This document shows, one piece after another, positions 14,616 to 23,214 of a DNA stretch of 64,000 nt (position 1 is its first letter; each line of letters opens with the position of its first letter). Source of the DNA: Acidobacteriota bacterium (GTDB lineage Bacteria > Acidobacteriota > Terriglobia > Bryobacterales > Bryobacteraceae). A program made the translations under genes and the position numbers. The stretch lies in the NCBI GenBank assembly GCA_016185425.1, contig JACPNQ010000034.1, positions 310,001-374,000 on the forward strand, in the 5' to 3' direction. The notes beneath the pieces were generated by a model. It did no database searches. It worked only from the letters and a program-made list of their open reading frames with translations, and was not told the origin of the DNA.

Positions 14616-15616
14616 AGCAACCCTTGCGTTTCCGGCAGCCCAAAGGCGATATTCATGTTTTGCACGGCCTGGCCCGCGGCGCCCTTCCCGAGATTGTCAA
14701 TCGCCGCGACAACAACAGCCCGGCCGCTCGCCGCGTGGAGCGTGACCCCAATATCGCAGAAATTCGTGCGGGCGACGCTCAAAAGATCCGGCGACTTGCC
14801 GGGATCGTAGATGCGCACGAAGGGCTCGCCGGCGTAGCGCCTCTCGTAGAGGGACACGAGATCGTCCGCCGATGCGACGCCCTTTGCGCGGAAATAGATC
14901 GTCTCCAGGATGCCACGATGGGCCGGAACAAGCTGCGCGGTGAAGCTGAATTCATTCTCGGTGATACCCGTGTTGAGAATTACTTCCGCCACGTGACGAT
15001 GCTCAAGGATCGAATACGCCGAAAAGTTCTCGGTCACTTCGCAAAAGCTGGTTTTCAGACTCGGTTTGCGTCCGGCGCCGCTGACGCCGCTTTTCGCATC
15101 GCAAACGATGCCCGCGCTACGATCCACGACGTCCGCATCCAGCAGCGGCGCGATCGCAAGGCTCGCCGCTGTCGGATAGCAGCCCGGGTTAGAGATAAGC
15201 TTCGCTCCGGCAATCGGCCCGCGACTCAGCTCAGGCAGTCCGTAAACAGCATCGGCAAGCAACGCAGGCTGTGTGTGTGGTTCCCTGTACCAACGCGTGT
15301 AATTATCCACCGTGCGCAACCGGAACGCCCCGCTCAGATCGATGACCTTGGCCCCAGCGTCAAGAAAGCCCGGCGCCAGTTCCATCGAGACTTCCGCCGG
15401 CGTCGCGAGAAATACTACGTTCAGGCCGGCATCCTTCGCCGCCTCCGCTGTCGCGGGAATCCGCGCCGGACCCGCATGGTTCCGCGGAATGGGCCGGTCC
15501 CCCGCGTCAGCGCGATGCTCCATCAGCGATACGGCCGCGCCGCCGTGATGTTGAAGAATTTGAATGAGTTCCGCCCCGCTGTAGCCGCGGAAGCCGACAA
15601 TACCCGCTTTGATCAT
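14612..15616 (-). CDS. argC: N-acetyl-gamma-glutamyl-phosphate reductase
   Basis: NADPH-dependent reduction of N-acetylglutamyl phosphate, the third step of arginine synthesis. 334 residues; Rossmann start GIVGFRGYSGAELI, catalytic cysteine in SNPGCYPTA, substrate segment DAKSGVSGAGRKPS and VPAHRG. First gene of the arginine operon, coupled to argB. Its promoter region carries two ARG-box-like palindromes, so it is likely repressed by ArgR with arginine. argD, argJ, argF and argH are not in this window. Confidence 0.96.
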   Translation of the reverse strand: MIKAGIVGFRGYSGAELIQILQHHGGAAVSLMEHRADAGDRPIPRNHAGPARIPATAEAAKDAGLNVVFLATPAEVSMELAPGFLDAGAKVIDLSGAFRLRTVDNYTRWYREPHTQPALLADAVYGLPELSRGPIAGAKLISNPGCYPTAASLAIAPLLDADVVDRSAGIVCDAKSGVSGAGRKPSLKTSFCEVTENFSAYSILEHRHVAEVILNTGITENEFSFTAQLVPAHRGILETIYFRAKGVASADDLVSLYERRYAGEPFVRIYDPGKSPDLLSVARTNFCDIGVTLHAASGRAVVVAAIDNLGKGAAGQAVQNMNIAFGLPETQGLL

Positions 15617-15634
15617 TTCGTGTTCACAATACGA

Positions 15635-15672
15635 GGTGAGTAATTATTCACTACGATGAATAATTATAATAC
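15635..15672 (-). promoter_or_regulatory. Tandem ARG boxes over the argC promoter
   Basis: Two palindromes 20 bases apart: TGAGT-AATT-ATTCA (one mismatch to the E. coli ARG box core TGAAT-WWWW-ATTCA) and TGAAT-AATT-ATAAT (left half perfect). Pairs of ARG boxes spaced 20-21 bases centre to centre are the known binding layout for ArgR hexamers. A minus-strand TATAAT (15663-15668) lies inside the second box, so bound ArgR would block RNA polymerase. The argC ATG is 19 bases downstream of the boxes. Confidence 0.65.
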
Positions 15673-15717
15673 CACGCAACTCATCGGATGCGATGAGATC
15701 CTCCGCGGTTGCGTCAC

Positions 15718-16209
15718 CTACGGACGCGGCGAGGATTGTTCCACGACGGAGCGCTCCGCCAACTCCCCCAACACTGGCAGGCGGATCGCCTCCCCCAGGG
15801 CGGTCTTATAAAGCATGAAGCACCAGCCGCACATCACCGACAGTTTTAAGCTTCCCGCCACGGCGCGCCGCAAGGGCATACCGGTGAACCCGAAAATGGA
15901 TCCTAACGCGATGTCGATCAGCAGCCACACCACGAAAATATACAGGCCTTGGAACGCATGAAATCGAACCAGCCTGTTTTCCCGGAACCGCTGTGTCGCG
16001 AGGAATATCAGCGACGCCACCCAGCCCACAAACGGGATGTAGCAAAGTACGGATGCCGTTGACGGAGTGATCGATTGCAGCCATTCTTCGCCGGGTGTCA
16101 TGCGGCTGCCGGCACTCGCGGCTGGTGCGCCGGGCTGGCGGATGCCGCACTTGGCGCAGTAGGAGGCGGATTGCTCTACATGAGTGCCGCATTGGGTGCA
16201 GTAAGGCAT
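15718..16209 (-). CDS. Zinc-ribbon membrane protein (DUF4870-like)
   Basis: 163 residues from the ATG at 16209, chosen because GGAG stands 6 bases before it and the protein then begins at the zinc ribbon (CTQCG ... CAKCG). Two or three hydrophobic helices follow (VLCYIPFVGWVASLIFLA; YIFVVWLLIDIALGSIF; CGWCFMLYKTA), with the run RFHAFQGLYI that is typical of small DUF4870-type membrane proteins. Function unknown. Divergent from the MBL-fold gene, with 74 bases between the two starts. Confidence 0.75.
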   Translation of the reverse strand: MPYCTQCGTHVEQSASYCAKCGIRQPGAPAASAGSRMTPGEEWLQSITPSTASVLCYIPFVGWVASLIFLATQRFRENRLVRFHAFQGLYIFVVWLLIDIALGSIFGFTGMPLRRAVAGSLKLSVMCGWCFMLYKTALGEAIRLPVLGELAERSVVEQSSPRP

Positions 16210-16283
16210 GGCTTCTCCGATCCCAATAGAATACGCAAGTTCCGGTTGCGGTGTTCCGTGGGATTTCAGTAGCATGATTGCGC

Positions 16284-17297
16284 ATGAAGCCGATTGTTCT
16301 CGCCCTAGGGATGCTCGCTGCCGCTCTAATGTTGCCGGCCGCGGAGAAGACGATGGACGTCTATTTCATTGACGTCGAAGGAGGCCAGGCGACGCTGCTC
16401 GTAACGCCCGAGAAGCAGTCGCTGCTGATCGACACCGGCTGGCCCGGATTCGGGGACCGCGACGCCGACCGCATCGTCAAGGCCGCGAAGAAAGCGGGAC
16501 TCAAGAAGATCGACTTCCTCCTGATCACCCACTACCATCGCGATCACGTCGGCGGCATTACCCAGTTGCTAAGCAAGATGTCCGTCGGAACCTTTGTCGA
16601 TCACGGCCCCAATCGCGAGACCGGCGCCGCGGCGGATCAGCTCATGGAGTCCTACACAAAAGCGGCCTCCAGCGGGCAGCGGCTCATCGTGAAGCCCGGC
16701 GACCGTGTTCCCCTAAAGGGCGCCGACGTACTCGTCATAACCTCCGACGGCAACATTATCGACAAGCCGGTCCCTGGCGGCGGCCAGGCGAATCCGCTCT
16801 GCGCCAGCGCGCAGAAAAAGGCCGACGACCCCACCGAAAACGCCAGGAGCCTGGGCGTCCTCGTCAGTTTCGGCAGCTTCAAATTCATCGACATCGGCGA
16901 CCTTACCTGGAACAAAGAACTTGAGCTGGCCTGTCCGTCCAATAAAGTCGGGCCAGTCGATCTCTACGTCACCACGCACCACGGAATGGACGTCAGCGGT
17001 CCCGAAGCACTGGTGCACGCTATCCATCCCCGTGTGGCCATCATGAACAATGGTTCCCGCAAGGGCGGATCGCCCGCCGCCTGGAAGATTGTGAAATCCT
17101 CTCCGGGCCTGGAAGATCTCTGGCAGCTTCACTTCGCGAATGCCGGCGGGCAGGACAACAACGTCGCCAATGCGTTCCTCGCGGACCTCAACGAAACAGG
17201 GGAGGGGAATTACATCAAAGTGAGCGCGGCGAAAACCGGTGCCATGACCGTCTTCAACTCCCGCAATAGGCACACCAAAACGTACGCGGCAAAATAA
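16284..17297 (+). CDS. Secreted metallo-beta-lactamase-fold hydrolase
   Basis: 337 residues. The N-terminus (MKPIVLALGMLAAALMLPAA) is a signal peptide, so the enzyme acts in the periplasm or outside. The zinc motif THYHRDHVGG (H83, H85, D87, H88) is complete, and later ligands are supplied by DIGDLTW and TTHHGMDVSG. The closest architecture is the ComEC-type beta-lactamase domain (VYFIDVEGGQATLL; LLIDTGWP), as a stand-alone secreted enzyme. Substrate unknown; nuclease or phosphodiesterase activity is possible. ATG at 16284 is preferred over a TTG two codons earlier. Confidence 0.88.
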   Translation: MKPIVLALGMLAAALMLPAAEKTMDVYFIDVEGGQATLLVTPEKQSLLIDTGWPGFGDRDADRIVKAAKKAGLKKIDFLLITHYHRDHVGGITQLLSKMSVGTFVDHGPNRETGAAADQLMESYTKAASSGQRLIVKPGDRVPLKGADVLVITSDGNIIDKPVPGGGQANPLCASAQKKADDPTENARSLGVLVSFGSFKFIDIGDLTWNKELELACPSNKVGPVDLYVTTHHGMDVSGPEALVHAIHPRVAIMNNGSRKGGSPAAWKIVKSSPGLEDLWQLHFANAGGQDNNVANAFLADLNETGEGNYIKVSAAKTGAMTVFNSRNRHTKTYAAK

Positions 17298-17309
17298 TAG
17301 TTGCCGCCG

Positions 17310-18380
17310 ATGTACTTTCTTCATACCGCGGACTGGCAGATCGGGATGAAAGCCGCTGCGGCCGGCAGTGCGGGCGCGCATGTCCGCGCCGCGCGGCTGA
17401 AAGCGGCCGGGCGCGTCGTTGCGATCGAGGCCGATTTCCTTCTGGTCGCCGGCGATACGTTTGAGGACAACGCTGTCGACCGCGCCCTGGTGCAGCAAAC
17501 CGGCGAAATTCTTGCCCGGTTCCGCGGTCCCGTGTACCTGTTGCCCGGTAATCACGATCCCCTCCAGCCAGGTAGTGTCTGGGAACATCCTGTCTGGCGG
17601 CAGTTTCCCAATCTCCATGTCATCCGGGAAGCCGCCGCCATCTCCGTCCCGGGCGGCACACTCCTCGCGGCGCCACTCACGGAGGTCCATTCACGGCATG
17701 ATCCATCGGCCTGTCTCGCTGGTATCGAGCGTCCCGGCGGCACGGTGATCGGAATGAGTCATGGCACCGTCGAGGGCATCGATCCCGACACCGAGCATCA
17801 TCCGATCGCGCGTGACGCGTGGCAGCGCGCGCGCATCGACTACATGGCACTGGGACATTGGCACTCCACGTCCCTCTATCCCGACGCGGACGGCGTACCG
17901 CGGATGGCGTATTGCGGCACCCATGAGACCACAAGGTTCGGCGAGCGCGATAGCGGCAACGTCCTCCGTGTGCGAATGGAGAACGGTCTTCCCAAGCTGG
18001 AGCGAATCGCTACCGGCGGTCTGTCCTGGCTCACCATTGAGGAGCAGATCCTTGTTGAAGGCGACCTGGCCAGACTGCGGGATCGGATCGCCGCCTTGCC
18101 TGCCAACGCATTGGTGCGTGTCGATATTCGGGGCTTGCTGCACGCCGCGGAAGCCGTCGTTTTGCGTCAAATAGCCGAAATGAGCGGCCGCTTTCTACAC
18201 TTTTCGCTGGATTCGGAAGCGTTGCGTCCCGCCGCGGAAGACGGCTGGGAGGAAGCATTGCCCGCCGGTGCCGTGCGCCTGGCGGCACGCCACTTAAGGG
18301 AGCGCGCGGCGAGCGGAGACATCGTGGCCGCCGAGGCGCTGCTGGAATTGCAAGCGTTGGCCGCCCAGGTGGGCGCATGA
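17310..18380 (+). CDS. SbcD/YhaO-like DNA repair nuclease subunit
   Basis: Calcineurin-like metallophosphoesterase of 356 residues. Motifs in order: HTADWQIG (the second metal residue of the usual D-x-H is Q, as in YhaO-type relatives), VAGDTFEDN, LPGNHDP, GMSHG and GHWHS. It overlaps the following SbcC-like gene by 4 bases (ATGA), the arrangement of sbcDC, so the two should form a nuclease-ATPase complex acting on DNA ends or hairpins. The ATG at 17310 is preferred to an in-frame TTG at 17301 because the domain begins there. Confidence 0.87.
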   Translation: MYFLHTADWQIGMKAAAAGSAGAHVRAARLKAAGRVVAIEADFLLVAGDTFEDNAVDRALVQQTGEILARFRGPVYLLPGNHDPLQPGSVWEHPVWRQFPNLHVIREAAAISVPGGTLLAAPLTEVHSRHDPSACLAGIERPGGTVIGMSHGTVEGIDPDTEHHPIARDAWQRARIDYMALGHWHSTSLYPDADGVPRMAYCGTHETTRFGERDSGNVLRVRMENGLPKLERIATGGLSWLTIEEQILVEGDLARLRDRIAALPANALVRVDIRGLLHAAEAVVLRQIAEMSGRFLHFSLDSEALRPAAEDGWEEALPAGAVRLAARHLRERAASGDIVAAEALLELQALAAQVGA

Positions 18381-20884
18381 TCATTCGCGGCATCGAGGTC
18401 GAAGGCTTCCGCTGCTTCGATCGCCTGGTCGCCCTCGACTCGTTCGCGCCCGGGCTGAATATCATCTACGGGCCGAACGGCGTGGGAAAGTCGACCCTCC
18501 TCCGCGCGCTGCGGCACGTCTTGGTGGATGCGCATAGCCTGAGCGGCGCGGCTGTCAAGCAGGCGATGATACCGTGGGGACGGTCCCTCAGTCCGCGCAT
18601 ACGAGTGACGATGGAGCACGGCGGCGTGGAGTGGCGCCTGGAGAAACGGTTTTTGTCGGGTTCGTTTGCGCGTCTCGAACGGCGCGAAGAGGGCGGGTTT
18701 CGCCCGTTCGCGGAGGGCAAGGATGCGGAATCGCGCGTGCGGGCGATGCTGCTGGCCGATGCCGCGCCAAAGGGAATGGCCGCCGACGCGCACCTCGGAC
18801 TGCTGCAATTACTGTGGACGCCGCAAGGCCCGCCGGCCCTTCCCGAGTGGAGCCCGGGTGTCCGCACAACGCTGCAGGAGGCGTTTGGCGCGGCGCTCAG
18901 TTCCAAAGCCGCCGACAGATTGACCGCGCTCGCCGGAGAGCGCTTTGACGAATATTTTTCGCCGACCGGGAAAACGAAGGTATCCTCCCCGGTGGCACGA
19001 TTGCAACAGGAGCTCGGGCAGGCGCAGCACGCCTGGCAATTCCTCGACGATCAGTGGCGGCAGGCCGGCGCGCAACGCGAGACCCTCGCGAAACTGCGCG
19101 CCGGAATCGACCGGGACTCTGCGATGCTCGCTATGCGCACGCCGGAGTTGGAACAGGCTCGTGCGCGGCGCGAAGAGTTAACCGAGGCCACGGCGGCCGA
19201 ATGGAAAGCGCGTCAGGAATTCACGTCTCTCGACGCGCGGGCACAAACATGGCGAACGGGTATCGCCGCGCGTCACGACTACGAACAAAAGGAGCGCGAC
19301 GCGAAGGCGCGGCATCTGGATTGCGTTGCGCGCCTCCGAACGGCGGACGAGTTCCGGCCAAAATTGCAGGAACTGGAAAGGGACTTGGAGAATCTGCAGG
19401 CGAGCGGCGCCGACGCCAAGGCATGGCCCGACCTGCTCAGAGCCGCCGGCCTGGATCGATTGCGTACAACTCTACGCGCGCAACTACAGGAGCTCCGCGC
19501 GCCGGATGCGTCCGCTATGCAGGAGATCAATCGCCTGCACCAGCAGGTGCAGATCAAGCAGGCCGCTCTCGCCGCTGCGAGCTTAAGAGTTACGGTCCAG
19601 GCGGAAACCGCGCTAACGATAGAGGCCGGTGGAGCCGGGCATCGCCTGGACGACGCGCAGATTGCGCAATTCGAAGGGCCGCAAAACGTTACTCTTCGCA
19701 TACCCGGAGTTGCGAAGATCACCGCCGCAAGCGCGAACGCGCAGGCTGCCGGGCTCGCTAACGAGCTCGCCAGCCTGCAATCCGAACTGGCTGCACGGCT
19801 GGCGGACGATACGTACGCCGCTCTCGAATCGCGTTTTTCCGCCGCGCAGGAATTGCAGAAGAAACTCGATGCCGCCGATGCCGAATTCCGGCCGCTGGAG
19901 CCGCGTCGCGATGAGTTTGCGGAATTGCGCAAAAAACACCCCGAGTGGGTACAAAAAGCACCAGAAATTGAGCAGATTCGCACCACTTGGCGGCAGCGCA
20001 AGGAAGCGCTCGACGTGGCCAGAACGCAATTTGACTTTCCGGCCCTTGCCGCGGCTGAAGCCACGGCAAAGACTCTATTGGACAACATTTCGGCGCAGTT
20101 GGGGCAGGTCCGGACAAGCCTGGCGCAACAGGAGGCCACCGGTACGCTCGAAGCACTCGAGGCACGCCGCGCGGAATCCCAGATCGAGCTCGCCGTTGCA
20201 CGCACGCGCCTGGCCGCGGTCCAACTCCACGCCGCCGCCGACCCCGCCGCTATCGAACAGGAAGTCCGGTCGGTGACGGCCGCCATCCAGTCTGCCCGGG
20301 AAACCGCGGCCCGCCTGGAAGGTGAGCTGGCCGCCACACAAAGCCAAAACCTGTATGGCCGTCTGGCGGAGGCGGAAGAACGCGTGGCGGATCGCCAGGG
20401 CGAACTCGACCGGCACAGCCGCCGTGCCGCGGCCATTCAACTGCTCAAAGAGACGCTCGCCGGCTCGCAGCGCGCGGTTACCGCTGCTCTCCCCGATCGG
20501 ATTGCCGAACTCGCGACGGGCTACTGGCGGCGCATCGCGGGTGATAAGGCGCCGGCCATCAAGATCGGCAACGCCTGGAACCCGGATGGCTTAATTGTTC
20601 CCGATGCCAGTCCATTGCTCGATGAAATATCGGGTGGTGAAGCCGAACAGGTCGCCTTCGCCACGCGTCTCGCACTGGCTGTGCAACTAGCCGCCAGCGG
20701 CCCGCATCTCGCCGTCTTCGATGACGCCTTCCTCGCCACCGACCCGGCGCGCGCTGAACGTGTCGTGTCGCTTCTCACCGAGGCCGCCGGCCAACTGCAG
20801 ATCCTTATCCTCACTTGCCACCCAGCCCGATATGCGGGCCTTTCCGGGGTGCGCCAGTTCGATCTTGCCGCTCTGAAAGGATAG
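18377..20884 (+). CDS. SbcC/Rad50-like SMC-family ATPase without zinc hook
   Basis: 835 residues. Walker A GPNGVGKST (32-40), ABC signature EISGGEAEQVAF and Walker B LAVFDDAF near the C-terminus form the split ATPase head. Two long coiled coils (about 205-400 and 455-700) flank a glycine/beta-rich segment (about 403-450: TLRIPGVAKI). At the place where Rad50/SbcC carries the CxxC zinc hook there is no such motif; the few cysteines in the whole protein are isolated. The protein is also shorter than most SbcC proteins (over 1000). Partner of the upstream nuclease. Role in double-strand break repair or foreign DNA processing is inferred. Confidence 0.88.
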   Translation: MIIRGIEVEGFRCFDRLVALDSFAPGLNIIYGPNGVGKSTLLRALRHVLVDAHSLSGAAVKQAMIPWGRSLSPRIRVTMEHGGVEWRLEKRFLSGSFARLERREEGGFRPFAEGKDAESRVRAMLLADAAPKGMAADAHLGLLQLLWTPQGPPALPEWSPGVRTTLQEAFGAALSSKAADRLTALAGERFDEYFSPTGKTKVSSPVARLQQELGQAQHAWQFLDDQWRQAGAQRETLAKLRAGIDRDSAMLAMRTPELEQARARREELTEATAAEWKARQEFTSLDARAQTWRTGIAARHDYEQKERDAKARHLDCVARLRTADEFRPKLQELERDLENLQASGADAKAWPDLLRAAGLDRLRTTLRAQLQELRAPDASAMQEINRLHQQVQIKQAALAAASLRVTVQAETALTIEAGGAGHRLDDAQIAQFEGPQNVTLRIPGVAKITAASANAQAAGLANELASLQSELAARLADDTYAALESRFSAAQELQKKLDAADAEFRPLEPRRDEFAELRKKHPEWVQKAPEIEQIRTTWRQRKEALDVARTQFDFPALAAAEATAKTLLDNISAQLGQVRTSLAQQEATGTLEALEARRAESQIELAVARTRLAAVQLHAAADPAAIEQEVRSVTAAIQSARETAARLEGELAATQSQNLYGRLAEAEERVADRQGELDRHSRRAAAIQLLKETLAGSQRAVTAALPDRIAELATGYWRRIAGDKAPAIKIGNAWNPDGLIVPDASPLLDEISGGEAEQVAFATRLALAVQLAASGPHLAVFDDAFLATDPARAERVVSLLTEAAGQLQILILTCHPARYAGLSGVRQFDLAALKG

Positions 20885-20889
20885 CCACC

Positions 20890-21180
20890 ATGGACGAACG
20901 CGCCTACTACACCGAATCTCCCGCCACGCGTCCGGCGAATCTCATCTGCCCCTACTGCCGTACAAATCAGCAACTCGCCTTGCGATGGTTGATCCGGCGA
21001 AAGAAAGACCGCTTGCCGGCAGGCGGCGACGCGCGTGACCGTGCCCGTTTCGACAAATGCCAGAGCTACATGGTGCTTCTTGATGACCGGACCCGCTGCG
21101 AAAATCCCCGTTGCCGCAAAACTTTTGAGATATCTGGGATTAAAACAACGGCGTTTCTCGCCGATGAGGTGGGTGGATGA
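20890..21180 (+). CDS. Small zinc-ribbon protein
   Basis: 96 residues from ATG at 20890, six bases after the SbcC-like stop and on the same transcript. It carries CPYC near residue 20 and CENPRC near residue 76, a two-knuckle zinc ribbon separated by a basic linker (RRKKDR). No family recognised. Position and basic charge suggest a nucleic-acid-binding accessory of the SbcCD-like pair, but this is inference only. Confidence 0.7.
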   Translation: MDERAYYTESPATRPANLICPYCRTNQQLALRWLIRRKKDRLPAGGDARDRARFDKCQSYMVLLDDRTRCENPRCRKTFEISGIKTTAFLADEVGG

Positions 21181-21188
21181 GAAAGTTG

Positions 21189-21216
21189 CTTTTGTTTAAG
21201 TGATTGCAAACAAAGG
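21189..21216. repeat. Inverted repeat after the zinc-ribbon gene
   Basis: TTTGTTT and AAACAAA (7 bp, extendable by a T-G and a C-G pair) around a 10-base loop, just after the stop at 21180. There is no T tract behind it, so it is a poor terminator. It could instead be an operator or the start of the structured RNA region that follows. Confidence 0.4.
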
Positions 21217-21404
21217 AAACCTTCCACTCGGTAGCACGTTCGTCCTAGTCCCGTACTGGGTTTTGTAGAACCAATGTCAGGCTAGGCACGTCTTATGGAG
21301 TGGAATAGTCTGATGTTGTTCGCGGGGTAGCAATGTGCAAGTTGCCCCACGCATGAAAATTCCTCCGATGGCGAGCCGGAAGACAACTTCCGGCTCATTT
21401 TTTT
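21217..21404 (+). ncRNA. Candidate structured leader or small RNA of unknown family
   Basis: A non-coding stretch with several nested complementary segments. TTCCACTC (21222-21229) pairs perfectly with GAGTGGAA (21298-21305). Inside it CGT-CCTAG (21241-21248) pairs with CTAGG-C-ACG (21282-21290), enclosing small hairpins such as GGTT/AACC. A second hairpin follows (GCG-GGG-TA-GCAA paired with TTGC-CCC-A-CGC, 21320-21352), and the element ends in an intrinsic terminator. It sits directly before a cupin gene and metK. It matches none of the SAM, SAH, TPP, B12, fluoride or 6S patterns that I know. Either a terminating riboswitch or attenuator, or a free small RNA. The 5' end is a guess. Confidence 0.5.
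21373..21404 (+). terminator. Intrinsic terminator
   Basis: Textbook Rho-independent terminator: a 10-bp stem GAGCCGGAAG / CTTCCGGCTC, loop ACAA, then A and seven T. It ends 17 bases before the cupin ATG at 21421, so it either closes a small RNA or gates read-through into the cupin gene. The upstream CTTCC at 21221-21225 could pair with the GGAAG of the first arm as an anti-terminator. Confidence 0.9.
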
Positions 21405-21420
21405 GCAAACCTAGGGGAAT

Positions 21421-21784
21421 GCCGATATTCATTGCATCTCCCACACGCATTCAGGCCGCCGGAACGAAGCCAAAGCTCATTGACGAGTACGTTGGACGGG
21501 TGAATACGGGGGCGGAACGCTGCAGCATCGCTCACATGCGCAGCCCGAGCGGTTGGGTGGAGCCCGGCCAGACGCCCGAGTTCGATGAATATACCGTCGT
21601 ATTGAGGGGTGCCCTTCAGGTCGAATATCGCGGTGGGACTATGTTGGTCAATGCAGGCCAGGCCATATTCACAAAGGCCGGCGAGTGGATTCGCTATGCC
21701 ACGCCCGGCGCCGATGGCGCCGAGTACATCGCGGTCTGTCTGCCTGCCTTCTCTCCGGCAACCGTACACCGCGATGCCGAATGA
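21421..21784 (+). CDS. Small cupin-domain protein
   Basis: Single-domain beta-barrel protein of 120 residues. The cupin pattern is visible: GQTPEFDEYTVVLRGALQVEYRGG for the first motif and AGQAIFTKAGEWIRYATPG for the second. The usual motif-1 histidines are replaced (no HxH; E and Y instead), so metal binding is uncertain. Such proteins are often sugar- or ethanolamine-binding or of unknown role. The ATG at 21421 is just after the terminator; AGGGG precedes it at unusually short spacing. metK follows 169 bases later on the same strand. Confidence 0.75.
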
Positions 21785-21953
21785 CTTCGAGTGTCCCGAT
21801 CGCGGCGTCCATGATAAACTCGGAAGTTGGCAACCCCGCCCCGAAATACCCTCTTGGCTGTACACTCCGCACATCCCGGAACTTGGGTCACGCTCATTGC
21901 GGCGCCGGCGCGTTCATTGCCGAATCGTTCAACTAAACTCCAAGGAGCAATAC

Positions 21954-23123
<1,170 letters not shown>

Positions 23124-23147
23124 CGCTTACAGCAACCAACCCAAATC

Positions 23148-23176
23148 AAGGCGCGGAGCCACACGCTCCGCGCCTT
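23148..23176 (+). terminator. Hairpin terminator after metK
   Basis: Perfect 12-bp stem (AAGGCGCGGAGC / GCTCCGCGCCTT) with a CACAC loop, 25 bases after the metK stop. The tail after the stem is TT-poor (CCGCTTG), so termination may need help. It separates metK from the trigger factor gene. Confidence 0.6.
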
Positions 23177-23214
23177 CCGCTTGAAATCACATCTCGAAAC
23201 ACCCCTCTTTTCCT

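Noticed and set aside
19279..20436. Long open frame on the minus strand inside the SbcC-like gene (385 codons)
   Set aside because: It is the mirror of a GC-rich coiled-coil gene; the translation is rich in Ser, Arg and Cys without any recognisable domain, while the plus-strand frame carries clear ATPase motifs.
21217..21404. SAM, SAH, 6S or B12 RNA reading of the structured region
   Set aside because: I could not match the conserved core of any of these families; the assignment is left open.
21609..21953. Longer N-terminus of metK reaching back to 21609
   Set aside because: It would overlap the cupin gene in another frame and add residues unlike MetK; GTG at 21954 has a good ribosome binding site and gives normal length.
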